From: Erythrobacter sp. SD-21
GTDB lineage: Bacteria > Pseudomonadota > Alphaproteobacteria > Sphingomonadales > Sphingomonadaceae
Length of the DNA: 64,000 nt
Assembly (NCBI RefSeq): GCF_000181515.1
Contig: NZ_ABCG01000001.1
Coordinates: 372,001-436,000, forward strand
Direction: 5' to 3'
The notes under the pieces were generated by a model that was not told the origin of the DNA, made no database searches, and saw nothing but the letters and a program-made list of their open reading frames with translations. Positions 9,138 through 18,462 of the stretch are shown in pieces; position 1 is the first letter of the stretch, and every line of letters starts with the position of its first letter. A program made the position numbers and the translations under genes.

Positions 9138-10157
9138 ATGAGCCTCCGCAAACTACTTCTCTTCGCCAGCGCATCGCTTCTGGGACTTCCTGCCGCCCCA
9201 ATTGCCGCGCAGGACATGTCGTTCGATGCCTATCTTCAACTATTGATGGCGCGTGCCCGTGCCGAAGGCGTTAGCGAGGCGACCCTCAGCCGTATGACCG
9301 CGGGCCTCACTCCCAATCAGCGGGTCATCCAGCTCGACCAGTCACAGCCAGGGTCTTCTTCCTCGCCCGGCTATCCTCCGCTTGCCCCCTATATCGCGAC
9401 CCATGTCGACAGCGCGCGCATCAGTGGCGGTCGCCGGGAGTTTGCCAACTATCACAGCGCGCTTTCCAGGATCGAGCGTGAATACGGCGTTCCCGCAGAG
9501 GTCGTCGTCGCAATCTGGGGCCACGAGACCGCCTATGGCCGAGTGAAGGGTGGTTTCGACCTGTCACAGGCATTGGCCACACTCGCGTGGGAAGGGCGAC
9601 GCCGTGATCTTTTCTCCAGCGAATGGGTCGATCTGATGAAGGTCGCCGACAAGGGTTATTCCCGCAATGAGCTCAAGGGCAGCTGGGCCGGCGCCTTCGG
9701 CAATCCTCAATTCCTGCCGAGCGTCTACCTGCGCCTCGCCACAGATGGCGATGGCGATGGACGTGCAGACATCATGAACAACAGCGTTGATGCGCTCGCT
9801 TCGATTGCGAACTACTTCCGCGACGCCGGTTGGCGGGAAGGTCAGCCATGGGGTGTGCGTGCCTATGTGCCCTCCGGCTTCGATGTCGATCGCTACAAGA
9901 CCGAATTGGTTGGCCCCGTATGCCCGCGGGTGCATGAGCGCCACAGCCAGTACAAGACGGCGGCCGAATGGCGCGCGCTTGGCGTTCAGGCCCAGGTGCC
10001 GCTTGCGGAAAACACGCTCGTCACGCTGTTCCAGCCTGATGGCCCCGGGACGCCTGCCTGGCTTTTGACAAGCAATTACCGCGTAATTCTCGAGTACAAT
10101 TGCTCGAACTATTACGCGATGAGCGTCGGGCTGCTGGCGGACGAAATCGCCCGCTGA
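9138..10157 (+). CDS. Lytic murein transglycosylase (MltB/SLT_2 family)
   Basis: Periplasmic enzyme that cleaves the peptidoglycan glycan strand to 1,6-anhydro products. A signal peptide is clear (residues 1-24, cut near APIAAQD); no lipobox Cys is present, so it is soluble rather than a lipoprotein. The catalytic glutamate is E130 in IWGHETAYG, equivalent to WGVETNYG of MltB. GNPQFLPS and the DGDGDGRADIMN segment that forms the MltB metal-binding region follow. Length 339 is usual. It is monocistronic, with about 120 bp to dacC. Confidence 0.9.
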   Translation: MSLRKLLLFASASLLGLPAAPIAAQDMSFDAYLQLLMARARAEGVSEATLSRMTAGLTPNQRVIQLDQSQPGSSSSPGYPPLAPYIATHVDSARISGGRREFANYHSALSRIEREYGVPAEVVVAIWGHETAYGRVKGGFDLSQALATLAWEGRRRDLFSSEWVDLMKVADKGYSRNELKGSWAGAFGNPQFLPSVYLRLATDGDGDGRADIMNNSVDALASIANYFRDAGWREGQPWGVRAYVPSGFDVDRYKTELVGPVCPRVHERHSQYKTAAEWRALGVQAQVPLAENTLVTLFQPDGPGTPAWLLTSNYRVILEYNCSNYYAMSVGLLADEIAR

Positions 10158-10275
10158 AGGTCGGGCGGGGAATAGCCCCCGCCGCCCCTCGCAATTGGCA
10201 AGCCGCGTGGCTATAGGTGCCAGTCAATTCAACTCTCGATAGGGAGCGTCGCTTAAACGCGGCGCGTCGCGCTCC

Positions 10276-11442
10276 TTGCAACCCATCCTGCGCAATCTCG
10301 TTGCCTTCTGTGTCGCAGCAACGGCGGTCTGTGTTCCCGCGGTCGCCCAGAAGGCGGAACGGTCCGTACCGCCGGAGGCCGATGTTGCCCCGATCGCGTT
10401 TTTGTTCGATCTCACCAGCGGTCAGGTCCTGTTCGAACGCGAAGCCGACCGGCGCTTCATGCCGGCATCGATCACCAAGGTGATGACCACCTTCCTCGCT
10501 TTCGAATGGATGGAGGAAGGCAAGATCGTGCCGGCGCAGAGCTTCACGATCAAACCGGAAGTCTGGAGGGCTTGGAACAACGTCGGATCGACCATGTTCC
10601 TGCCTCACGATGCGCGGGTAACCGTGGATGATCTCGTCCACGGCGTGACGACGGTTTCGGCGAACGACGGGGCCGCAGCCCTGGCAGACGGAGCGGCGGG
10701 ATCGATCGAGGAATGGGTCGCGGCCATGAATAGCAAGGCCAGCGAAATCGGCATGGCGGACAGCCATTTCGGCACACCCAACGGGTGGATGGACGATGGG
10801 CGGACCTTTGTTACCGCACGCGATCTGACCACGCTCGCCACCGCCATGATCCGCCGGCATCCCACGAAATATCGCCATTTTATTGGCCAGCCCGCCTTCA
10901 CTTACAACAACATCACCCAGCCCAATCACGACCCCATAAGCGGCGTCGTGCCCGGTGCGGACGGGATCAAGACCGGATTTACCAATCAGGCGGGTTACGG
11001 CTTCCTGGGCTCGGCAGAGCGTAACGGCAGGCGCCTCGTCATGGTCGTCGCAGCGAGCCCACGGGCGCGCGACCGTGACAGGGCTGCGCGCAACCTCATC
11101 GAATGGGGTTTCGGCGCATTCGAGCAGTATCGGCTGTTCGCTCCGGAGGCCCCCGTCGGTGTGGCTGAAGTGCAGGACGGAAGCGCGCGCGAGGTCGCGC
11201 TTGTTTCTCCCTACGGAATCTATGTCGACCTGCCCGAAGGAGTAGTGAGCGCGCCGCGTTTGGCGGTGCAGTACGAAGGCCCGCTGCGTGCGCCGATCCG
11301 CAAGGGCGAGCGCGTGGCCATGCTCACCATATCCGCGCCGGGAATGCAGGATCATCGTATACCCCTCGTCGCCCGAGATGCCGTGGCAGAAGCGGGCCTT
11401 GCCGGCCGCATTCTCAATGGCGTGCTGGGCTGGATTTCGTGA
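10276..11442 (+). CDS. dacC: D-alanyl-D-alanine carboxypeptidase (PBP5/6-like)
   Basis: Low-molecular-mass penicillin-binding protein that trims the terminal D-Ala of stem peptides in the periplasm. Signal peptide at residues 1-24. Active-site motifs are S65-I-T-K68, S128-A-N130 and K232-T-G234, followed by a C-terminal beta domain and an amphipathic tail (LAGRILNGVLGWIS) that probably anchors it to the membrane. The start is a TTG: an in-frame stop lies at 10240-10242 and no ATG or GTG occurs between it and 10276. First gene of a coupled run with tmk, holB, metG, tatD and the MBL hydrolase. Confidence 0.92.
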   Translation: MQPILRNLVAFCVAATAVCVPAVAQKAERSVPPEADVAPIAFLFDLTSGQVLFEREADRRFMPASITKVMTTFLAFEWMEEGKIVPAQSFTIKPEVWRAWNNVGSTMFLPHDARVTVDDLVHGVTTVSANDGAAALADGAAGSIEEWVAAMNSKASEIGMADSHFGTPNGWMDDGRTFVTARDLTTLATAMIRRHPTKYRHFIGQPAFTYNNITQPNHDPISGVVPGADGIKTGFTNQAGYGFLGSAERNGRRLVMVVAASPRARDRDRAARNLIEWGFGAFEQYRLFAPEAPVGVAEVQDGSAREVALVSPYGIYVDLPEGVVSAPRLAVQYEGPLRAPIRKGERVAMLTISAPGMQDHRIPLVARDAVAEAGLAGRILNGVLGWIS

Positions 11443-12068
11443 GGAAAGGCAAGTTCATCGCCTTCGAAGGCGGGGAGGGGATGGGCAAGTCTACCCAGGC
11501 CCGCCTCCTTCGTGATGCGCTGGAACAGCGCGGCATCGAAGTCGAACTGACCCGTGAGCCGGGCGGTACTCCCGGGGCCGAGGCCATTCGCGAAATGTTG
11601 CTTCACCCGCCCGGCGAAGGCTGGGGCGCGCAGGCCGAGGCGCTGCTGTTCGCCGCAGCACGCGCGGATCATGTCGCACGGCTGATCCGTCCCGCGGTGG
11701 AGGCCGGGCGCTGGGTCGTCTGCGACCGTTTTCTCGATTCCAGTCGCGCCTATCAGGGCAGCGCCGGCGAGCTTGGCGACGAGCAGGTCCGCAAGCTTCA
11801 CGAGATCGGGACCGGCGGGTTGCTCCCCGATCTGACCATCGTCATCGGCGCCCACAGCGACGAAGTGTCCGCGCGTCTGCGCGCCCGCGACGGGGATACC
11901 TCCGATGCGATCGGGGGCAGAGACGAGACCTATCATCGCTCCGTGAACAAGGCCTTCGAACGCTTTGCAGAGGAAGAGCCGAACCGCTTCGCTCGGATCG
12001 ACGGGTCCGGATCGATCGAGGACGTGCACGTGCGCATCATGACGGCGCTGGCGGGTCTCCTGCCGTGA
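11439..12068 (+). CDS. tmk: Thymidylate kinase
   Basis: Phosphorylates dTMP to dTDP. The P-loop GGEGMGKST (residues 11-19), the TREPGG substrate loop near residue 38 and the CDRFLDSSRAYQG segment are all present; length 209 is typical. The GTG start overlaps the dacC stop by 4 bp (GTGA), and the end overlaps holB in the same way, implying translational coupling. Confidence 0.95.
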   Translation: MRKGKFIAFEGGEGMGKSTQARLLRDALEQRGIEVELTREPGGTPGAEAIREMLLHPPGEGWGAQAEALLFAAARADHVARLIRPAVEAGRWVVCDRFLDSSRAYQGSAGELGDEQVRKLHEIGTGGLLPDLTIVIGAHSDEVSARLRARDGDTSDAIGGRDETYHRSVNKAFERFAEEEPNRFARIDGSGSIEDVHVRIMTALAGLLP

Positions 12069-13012
12069 CGATGGTCGGTCACGAGGCCGCATGGGAGGCA
12101 TGGCGCGCGGCGAGGTCGGGCGAGCGCATGCACCACGCATGGTTGCTGGCGGGCAAGAAGGGTCTCGGCAAGGCAAGTTTCGCGCAGGCCGCGGCGCGTG
12201 AATTGCTCGGGGCGCAAGCGGAGGGCGAGCATCCCGACATACACACCCTCACCTATGGGCCGAAGAACAAGGATGAGGCGAAGAAGCGCGACGACGGCAA
12301 GGCTTACGAACTGGCCCGCGGCATCAAGGTCGACCAGGTCCGCGCAGTGCAGCGCCGCCTCACCACTCGCCCTACGATGGGCTCGAAGCGCGTCGTCATC
12401 ATCGATCCGGCCGATGATATGGAGGTCTCCGCCTCCAACGCTTTGCTGAAAAGCCTCGAAGAGCCGCCTCAGGGCACTTACTTCCTGCTCGTCGCGCATA
12501 GTCCCGCGCGGCTGCTCCCCACTATCCGTTCGCGCTGCCGGACGGTGCGTTTCCCGACGCTGCCCGCCTCCGCCATGGACGACCTGTTGCGCGACCTGGC
12601 GCCCGATGCCGATATCGCCACGCGCGACGCCGCGATTGCGGCGGCGGCAGGCTCGCCCGGTGCGGCGCTGGCCTTCGTCGAACTGGAACTCGGCAAGGCA
12701 GCGCAGCTCATGCGTCGCATCGTGGAGGAAGGGGATCGCGATTTCTCGTTGAGGGGCCAGCTCGCAGGCGTGATTGGCTCGCGTCAGGACATTCCCCGCC
12801 TTCAGGCCGTGCTCGACCTTGCCCGTGCCATCCTTGCCGAGCGCGTGATCGGCAGCGCCGGCGATCCTCGCAGACTGGTCGACACGCATGCCGAACTCGT
12901 GCGCATCACGGGCGAGCAGCCGACCTACAATTTCGATCCGGGCCTGCTCGGAATGGAAATAGGAACCTTGCTCGCAACTGCAGGCGCGGCTAGCGAGCGC
13001 GGCAATGGCTGA
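12065..13012 (+). CDS. holB: DNA polymerase III subunit delta'
   Basis: Clamp-loader subunit (AAA+ fold) of the replicative polymerase. Residues 23-36 carry a degenerate P-loop (GKKGLGKA, with Ala in place of Ser/Thr), then a Walker B-like VVIIDPADDM, SASNALLKSLEEPP and the sensor segment PTIRSRCRTV. The four-Cys zinc module of E. coli delta' is absent; the region between the P-loop and DQVR is instead charged (PKNKDEAKKRDDGKAYE). GTG start overlaps tmk by 4 bp, and the end overlaps metG by 8 bp. Confidence 0.9.
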   Translation: MTMVGHEAAWEAWRAARSGERMHHAWLLAGKKGLGKASFAQAAARELLGAQAEGEHPDIHTLTYGPKNKDEAKKRDDGKAYELARGIKVDQVRAVQRRLTTRPTMGSKRVVIIDPADDMEVSASNALLKSLEEPPQGTYFLLVAHSPARLLPTIRSRCRTVRFPTLPASAMDDLLRDLAPDADIATRDAAIAAAAGSPGAALAFVELELGKAAQLMRRIVEEGDRDFSLRGQLAGVIGSRQDIPRLQAVLDLARAILAERVIGSAGDPRRLVDTHAELVRITGEQPTYNFDPGLLGMEIGTLLATAGAASERGNG

Positions 13013-14564
13013 CCCTTATTACATCACCACCGCGATCCACTATCCTAACGGCAAGCCGCATATCGGCCATGCCTATGAAACCGTCGCGGCCGACGTCATC
13101 GCACGCTTCCAGCGCCTGATGGGGCGCGACGTGCGATTCCAGACCGGCACGGACGAGCATGGCTTGAAGATGGCGCAGAAGGCGCGCGATCTGGGCAAGA
13201 CCCCGCGCGAGTTGGCCGATGAGATGTCGGGCGCGTTCAAGGACCTCTTCGACCGGCTCGACATCACTTACGACCGCTTCATCCGCACGACGGACGAGGA
13301 TCACCACAAGGCGAGCCGCGCCATCTGGGAAGCGATGGAGGCCAAGAGCGACCTTTACCTCGACCGTTACGAAGGCTGGTACTCGGTCCGCGACGAGGCC
13401 TATTACGACGAAAAGGAACTCGTCGAAGGGGAGGGGGGCGAAATGCTTTCGCCCCAGGGCACGCCGGTTGAATGGACCGAGGAGGAAACCTGGTTCTTCC
13501 GCCTGTCGAAATACGCCGAGCCGCTGCTCGAACTGCTAAATACGCCCGGCTTCCTCGAACCGGCAAGCCGCCGCAACGAGATGATCGCCTTCGTCGAGGG
13601 CGGCTTGAAGGATTTATCGGTCAGCCGCACCAGTTTCGACTGGGGTGTGAAGGTACCCGGCGCGGACAATCATGTGATGTACGTCTGGGTCGATGCTCTG
13701 ACCAATTACATCACCGGCGTCGGCTATCCCGATGGCGGCGAGATGTGGGACAAGTACTGGCCCGCCAGCCTCCACCTGATCGGCAAGGATATCGTGCGCT
13801 TCCACACGGTTTACTGGCCCGCCTTCCTGATGAGCGCGAATATCCCGCTGCCCAAGCAGGTTTTCGGCCACGGCTTCCTGCTGAACCGGGGCGTTAAGGA
13901 GTCGAAGTCGGCGGGCAATGTGACCGATCCGATCGAACTGATCGACCTCTTCGGCGTCGACTCGCTTCGATACTTCCTGATGGCGGAAGTCGTGTTCGGA
14001 AAGGACGGCAGCTATTCCGCCGAAGCGCTTGTAAACAAGGTGAATGCCGAGCTCGCCAACAGTTTCGGCAACCTTGCGCAGCGCACGCTGTCAATGATTC
14101 ACAAGAACATGGACGGCAAGCTCGAGACCTTCGAGACCAATGGCGACGACAAGACTCTGCTTGCCACCGTGCAGGAGGCCTGCCGAGAAACTTTGCCGCG
14201 CGAGTTCGAAGCGCTCAATTTCAGCGTCGGCATCGAAGCGTGGCTCAAGGCCGTCTTCGCTTGCAACGCCTATGTCGACGAGCAGGCGCCCTGGGGCCTG
14301 AAGAAAAGCGATCCCGAGCGGATGAAGGCCGTTCTCCAGACACTGTTGCTCGCCATCCGCGACCTTGCGATCGCGATCCAGCCCGTGGTCCCGACCAAGG
14401 CGGCGGCCGTGCTCGATCAGCTTGGCGTCACGCCTGATCGGCGCAGCTATGCCGATCTGTCCGACGAAGGGTGGTTCGGTTCGCTCGTCGCCGCGGGCCA
14501 TGTTGTCGAAAAGCCGACGCCCGCTTTCCCGCGGCTCGAAATGCCGGAAGCCGAGGACGCGTGA
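13005..14564 (+). CDS. metG: Methionyl-tRNA synthetase
   Basis: Charges tRNA-Met. Class I synthetase of 519 residues with the HIGH motif at H19-I-G-H22 and the second signature at K298-E-S-K-S302, where the usual KMSKS Met is replaced by Glu. No zinc-knuckle Cys set is seen in the connective peptide, and the C-terminal tRNA-binding (Trbp111-like) domain is missing, as in the short MetG2 type. The anticodon-binding helical domain occupies the last third. ATG at 13005 lies within the end of holB; its stop overlaps the tatD start (TGATG). Confidence 0.93.
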   Translation: MADPYYITTAIHYPNGKPHIGHAYETVAADVIARFQRLMGRDVRFQTGTDEHGLKMAQKARDLGKTPRELADEMSGAFKDLFDRLDITYDRFIRTTDEDHHKASRAIWEAMEAKSDLYLDRYEGWYSVRDEAYYDEKELVEGEGGEMLSPQGTPVEWTEEETWFFRLSKYAEPLLELLNTPGFLEPASRRNEMIAFVEGGLKDLSVSRTSFDWGVKVPGADNHVMYVWVDALTNYITGVGYPDGGEMWDKYWPASLHLIGKDIVRFHTVYWPAFLMSANIPLPKQVFGHGFLLNRGVKESKSAGNVTDPIELIDLFGVDSLRYFLMAEVVFGKDGSYSAEALVNKVNAELANSFGNLAQRTLSMIHKNMDGKLETFETNGDDKTLLATVQEACRETLPREFEALNFSVGIEAWLKAVFACNAYVDEQAPWGLKKSDPERMKAVLQTLLLAIRDLAIAIQPVVPTKAAAVLDQLGVTPDRRSYADLSDEGWFGSLVAAGHVVEKPTPAFPRLEMPEAEDA

Positions 14565-15340
14565 TGCTGGTCGATAGCCACTGCCACCTCGAATACGAAG
14601 GGCTGGTCGAAAATCAGTCGGACGTGCTTGATCGTGCGCGCGGGGTAGGGGTGGGGGCCTTCCTCAATATCTCGACCAAGCAGGCCGAATGGTGTCAGGT
14701 GGTCGGGACCGCCAACGCCAAGCCCGATGTCTGGGCGAGCGTCGGCATCCATCCGCACAACGCCGACGATCATCCCGACCTGACGCGCGAGGAACTATTC
14801 GATGCGACCCGGGATCCCCGCGTCATAGGCATCGGCGAAACCGGTCTCGATTATTATTACGACCACTCCGACCGCGACGAGCAGCAGCGGCTTTTTCGCA
14901 TGCACATCGACGTCGCGCGGGAAACCGGCCTACCGGTCATCATCCACACGCGCGATGCCGAGGATGACACGCTCGCAATCCTTCGCGACGAGATGGAGAA
15001 GGGCGCGTTTCCGGCGTTGATCCATTGCTTCACGGCCTCGGCGCAGTTCGGAGAGGCGGCGCTGGAGCTTGGCCTCTCGATCTCGATCTCCGGGATCGTG
15101 ACCTTCAAGAACGCGAAGGACTTGCAAGAGGTCGCCAAGACCGTCCCGCAGGACCGCTTGCTGGTGGAAACGGACAGCCCCTTCCTCGCGCCCGTTCCGC
15201 ATCGCGGAAAGCCCTGCGAACCTGGCTTCGTGCGCGACACTGCCAGCTTCATCGCCGAGCTGCGCGCTGAGACGCTGGAAGAGCTTGCCGAGTATACCAC
15301 CAGCAACTTCTACCGGTTATTCAACAAGGCCGCTTCGTGA
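14564..15340 (+). CDS. TatD-family metal-dependent hydrolase
   Basis: Amidohydrolase-fold nuclease or hydrolase of 258 residues. Metal ligands appear as DSHCHLE at the N terminus, GETGLDYYY in the middle, IIHTRDA, LIHCFTA and the C-terminal ETDSPFLAP. The ATG at 14564 shares a base with the metG stop and starts directly at MLVDSHCH; upstream in-frame sequence is metG overlap. It ends with a 4-bp overlap with the MBL gene. The metG-tatD pairing is common in proteobacteria. Confidence 0.92.
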   Translation: MLVDSHCHLEYEGLVENQSDVLDRARGVGVGAFLNISTKQAEWCQVVGTANAKPDVWASVGIHPHNADDHPDLTREELFDATRDPRVIGIGETGLDYYYDHSDRDEQQRLFRMHIDVARETGLPVIIHTRDAEDDTLAILRDEMEKGAFPALIHCFTASAQFGEAALELGLSISISGIVTFKNAKDLQEVAKTVPQDRLLVETDSPFLAPVPHRGKPCEPGFVRDTASFIAELRAETLEELAEYTTSNFYRLFNKAAS

Positions 15341-16104
15341 AGCTCCTCATGCTCGGTTCGGGGACGTCCGCAGGCGTCCCGCGCGTGGGCAACGACTGGG
15401 GGCAATGCGATCCGAACGAGCCGAAGAACCGGCGGACCCGCGTTTCGATCATTGTTGAAAATGACGCTGGCCAGCGCATCCTAGTCGACACGGCAACCGA
15501 TCTTCGCGCCCAGCTTCTTGCGAACAATATCGACAAGGTCGACGCGGTTTTCTGGACCCACGACCACGCCGATCACTGCCACGGGATCGATGACCTGCGC
15601 GTCATGCGCTATGATCGCAGCAATCCGCTGCCGGGTTTTGCGGGCCGCGTGGCCTGCGAGCGCCTGCGCCGAAGGTTCGACTATATCTTTGAAGGCCAGT
15701 TCGGCTATCCGACCATCGTGTATCTGAAAGAAACGTCGCAGGCACAAATGGTTGCAGGCTTTACTTTCGACGATGTCGAAATGCCGCACGGTCCCGTCAA
15801 GAGTACCGGCTTTCGCTTCGAGGCGGACGGCAAGAGCGTGGTTTACGCAACCGACTTCAGCGAGATCACACCGGCGATGGTGAAATGTTTCAGGGGCTGC
15901 GATCTGCTGGTGGTGGACTGCCTTCGAGAACGCCCGCATCCCACGCATGCGCATCTGGAGATGGCTCTGGACCTGGCTCGGTGCGTAAAGGCGAAGCGAA
16001 CCGTGCTCACCCATCTCGACAAGTCGATGGATTACGCCACAATCAGCGCCAAGGTGCCGAAGGGTGTCCTTGTCGGGTATGACGGACTGGAGGTCGCGGT
16101 ATGA
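15337..16104 (+). CDS. MBL-fold metallohydrolase (PhnP-like)
   Basis: 255-residue metallo-beta-lactamase-fold enzyme related to phosphoribosyl 1,2-cyclic phosphate phosphodiesterase. It begins LLMLGSGTSAGVPR, has the metal motif H75-D-H-A-D-H80, a DFSE segment and a late HLDKSMDY. C24 in the DWGQCDP loop resembles the Cys-containing loop of PhnP. GTG start overlaps tatD. No phn C-P lyase genes are nearby, so a role beyond phosphonate use is likely; substrate unknown. Confidence 0.85.
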   Translation: MKLLMLGSGTSAGVPRVGNDWGQCDPNEPKNRRTRVSIIVENDAGQRILVDTATDLRAQLLANNIDKVDAVFWTHDHADHCHGIDDLRVMRYDRSNPLPGFAGRVACERLRRRFDYIFEGQFGYPTIVYLKETSQAQMVAGFTFDDVEMPHGPVKSTGFRFEADGKSVVYATDFSEITPAMVKCFRGCDLLVVDCLRERPHPTHAHLEMALDLARCVKAKRTVLTHLDKSMDYATISAKVPKGVLVGYDGLEVAV

Positions 16105-16286
16105 ATATGGACGGGGGTACGATTGCCTGGGCAGCGCTTATGAGCGCTTTGGCCGTGGCCTATCTTATGGGCATGAAGCGGGATCAGAACCTCAGCGGCA
16201 ACCGGATGCTGAAAATCGCTCTGATCTGGGTCGGAATCATCGGGGGGGCTTATCTTCTGGTGAGGGCTCTGACTGGGATGGACTGA
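16101..16286 (+). CDS. Small two-helix membrane protein
   Basis: 61 residues with two hydrophobic segments (about 7-25 and 38-57) and a short basic loop (MKRDQNLSGNR). Start overlaps the MBL gene stop by 4 bp (ATGA), so it is translationally coupled and last in the dacC-tmk-holB-metG-tatD-MBL run. No family motif recognised; function unknown. Confidence 0.65.
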   Translation: MNMDGGTIAWAALMSALAVAYLMGMKRDQNLSGNRMLKIALIWVGIIGGAYLLVRALTGMD

Positions 16287-16300
16287 GCCGCAGCCCTCTC

Positions 16301-16324
16301 TTGACTTAACATAATATATATTAT
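16301..16324. promoter_or_regulatory. TTGACT plus AT-rich palindrome upstream of mazG
   Basis: A perfect 14-bp palindrome ATAATATATATTAT (16311-16324) follows TTGACT (16301-16306). In this GC-rich sequence such an AT island is unusual, and it probably holds the mazG promoter and possibly an operator. No pair with ideal 17-nt spacing is found, so exact promoter elements are not assigned. Confidence 0.45.
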
Positions 16325-16383
16325 CGGTCTAACGTGTGAGTTCAGGGTTTAGCTTCCCGGCAAACCGCCCTATCCGTTCTTAC

Positions 16384-17145
16384 ATGCCTGAACAATTAGA
16401 CCGTCTGCTTCGCATCATGGCGCGCCTTCGCGATCCCGAAACCGGTTGCGAATGGGACACCGCGCAGGATTTCAGCACGATTGCTCCCTACACGATCGAG
16501 GAAGCTTATGAGGTCGCTGACGCCATCGAGCGGTCCGACATGGAGGACCTGCGTGGCGAACTGGGCGATCTGTTGTTTCAGGTCGTGTTCCACGCGCGCA
16601 TGGCCGAGGAAGCCGGTCACTTCGCCTTCGCAGACGTGGCGCGAACGATCAGTGACAAAATGGAAGCCCGGCATCCTCACATCTTCGGCGACGAAGGCGG
16701 CGTGATGGAGGAAAGCCGCTGGGAGGATCTCAAGGCCGCCGAACGCGAAGCCTCTGGTGTGAATGGCGCGCTTGACGGTGTAGCGCTCACATTGCCTGCT
16801 CTGTTACGCGCCCAGAAACTTCAGAAACGGGCGGCACGCCATGGGTTCGACTGGCCGGACCACGAAGGGCCACGCGCCAAGGTTCTGGAAGAAATCGAAG
16901 AGCTTAGTGAGGCAAGTGGTGATCAGATCGATGAGGAAGCCGGGGATTTCCTGTTCGCTGCGGTCAATCTCGTTCGAGCTTACGGGATCGACGCGGAAAG
17001 CGCACTGCGAGCGGCAAATGCAAAGTTCGAGCGGCGTTTCCGTGCCATGGAGGATCTGGCTAGCGGCGATTTCGCGACCCGCGACCTCGAGGCGCAGGAG
17101 GAACTCTGGCAGGAGGTCAAGCGGCGAGAAAAAGCAACTTCATAG
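16384..17145 (+). CDS. mazG: Nucleoside triphosphate pyrophosphohydrolase MazG
   Basis: House-cleaning enzyme that hydrolyses (d)NTPs, and in some species affects ppGpp level. About 253 residues hold two tandem MazG domains: the first has EEAYEVADAIE...ELGDLLFQVVFHARMAEE, the second KVLEEIEELSEA...EEAGDFLFAAVNLVRAYG. The two E-x-x-E...E-x-x-D metal motifs are intact in both. The ATG at 16384 is chosen because MPEQLDRLLRIMARLRDPE is the family N terminus; an earlier GTG (16336) would add unrelated residues. It converges with hflX (stops overlap by 6 bp). Confidence 0.92.
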   Translation: MPEQLDRLLRIMARLRDPETGCEWDTAQDFSTIAPYTIEEAYEVADAIERSDMEDLRGELGDLLFQVVFHARMAEEAGHFAFADVARTISDKMEARHPHIFGDEGGVMEESRWEDLKAAEREASGVNGALDGVALTLPALLRAQKLQKRAARHGFDWPDHEGPRAKVLEEIEELSEASGDQIDEEAGDFLFAAVNLVRAYGIDAESALRAANAKFERRFRAMEDLASGDFATRDLEAQEELWQEVKRREKATS

Positions 17146-18462
17146 GCTTTCGAACTGGCCCAGTTCCTTGGGGTTGAGCCGCACCACAAAGCGCCTCAAC
17201 GGCCCCGAAGCGCCCTCGCCTGCATCTTCTTCCACCAACACCTCGCCGTGCGCGTGCAGCCAGGCAATGCGTTTGCCATCGCTCGCCGGGACCTCGAATT
17301 CCCGCACCGAAGCTTTTGCGGTGAGCATTTCGCCGAGCTGGACGAGAAGTTCCTGCACCCCCTCCCCCGTCACCGCTGAAATGCGGATGATGTCGTCGCT
17401 GTTGTCGGCCAGCTGCCCCAACTCATCGGCTTTCTCGTCATCGAGAAGGTCCCACTTGTTCCACACTTCGAGGATCGGGATAGAAGATGTCCCGTCATCG
17501 CCGTCGATAACATCGAGGCCCTTCAGGACGCGAAGAACTTGCGTCTTCTGCGCCTCTGCCGATGAGTTGGAAATATCGCGGACATGGCAGATGACATCGG
17601 CGGCCGTGACCTCTTCCAGCGTTGCCCGGAACGCCGCCACGAGCTGGGTCGGCAGGTCCGAGATAAAGCCGACCGTGTCGGACAGGATCGCCTTTTCGAC
17701 GCCCGGCAGCGAGATGGCGCGCATGGTGGGGTCAAGCGTGGCGAAGAGCAGGTCTTCCGCCATCACTTCGGCGCCCGTCAGGCGGTTGAACAGCGTGGAC
17801 TTGCCCGCGTTGGTGTAACCGACCAGAGCGACGACTGGCCACGGCGCGCGCTCACGGCGTTCACGGTGGAGGCCGCGCGTCTTGCGAACCTGTTCCAGTT
17901 CCTTGCGCAGCCGTCCCATCCGCTGGCGAATCATCCGGCGGTCGGCCTCGATTTGCGTCTCACCGGGGCCGCCTAGGAAGCCGAAACCGCCGCGCTGGCG
18001 TTCGAGGTGGGTCCAGCTGCGCACGAGCCGGCTCTGCTGGTAATCGAGATGGGCGAGTTCGACCTGCAGGCGGCCTTCCGCCGTTGCCGCGCGCTCGCCG
18101 AAGATTTCGAGAATCAGCCCGGTCCGATCGATGACCTTGCGACCGAGTTTCTCTTCGAGGTTGCGCTGCTGGATGGGGCTCAGCGCGCCATCGACGACGA
18201 CCAGTTCGGCTTCGTTCTGCTCGCAGGCGATGCGGATATTCTCGACCTGTCCGGCGCCGAACAGGAGGTTCGGCCGCACTTCGCGCACCGGCAGGACAAA
18301 GCTGTCCTCGATCTCGATCCCGATAGCGAGCGCAAGCCCCTCGGCCTCGCGCAGGCGGTTCACCGCGTCGAGATCGGAGGCTTGCCCACGGATATCGGGG
18401 CAGATGACGAGAGCTTTCGCGCCGCGCGAAACCTCGCCGAGAAGATCGTCGTCGAAACTCAG
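17140..18462 (-). CDS. hflX: GTPase HflX, probable CTG start
   Basis: Ribosome-associated GTPase that splits or rescues stalled ribosomes. Counting from the proposed start the protein has 440 residues: an N-terminal HflX domain ([25 protein letters not shown] region), the glycine-rich [13 protein letters not shown] linker, then a G domain with G1 GYTNAGKST (215-223), G3 DTVGF (262-266) and G4 NKWD. The first ATG/GTG/TTG in frame is a GTG at 18363 (407 aa). However, in-frame sequence resembling the HflX N terminus ([14 protein letters not shown]) continues upstream to a CTG that overlaps the hfq stop as CTGA. I therefore place the start there, with GAGGA just before it. Confidence 0.85.
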   Translation of the reverse strand: MSFDDDLLGEVSRGAKALVICPDIRGQASDLDAVNRLREAEGLALAIGIEIEDSFVLPVREVRPNLLFGAGQVENIRIACEQNEAELVVVDGALSPIQQRNLEEKLGRKVIDRTGLILEIFGERAATAEGRLQVELAHLDYQQSRLVRSWTHLERQRGGFGFLGGPGETQIEADRRMIRQRMGRLRKELEQVRKTRGLHRERRERAPWPVVALVGYTNAGKSTLFNRLTGAEVMAEDLLFATLDPTMRAISLPGVEKAILSDTVGFISDLPTQLVAAFRATLEEVTAADVICHVRDISNSSAEAQKTQVLRVLKGLDVIDGDDGTSSIPILEVWNKWDLLDDEKADELGQLADNSDDIIRISAVTGEGVQELLVQLGEMLTAKASVREFEVPASDGKRIAWLHAHGEVLVEEDAGEGASGPLRRFVVRLNPKELGQFESL

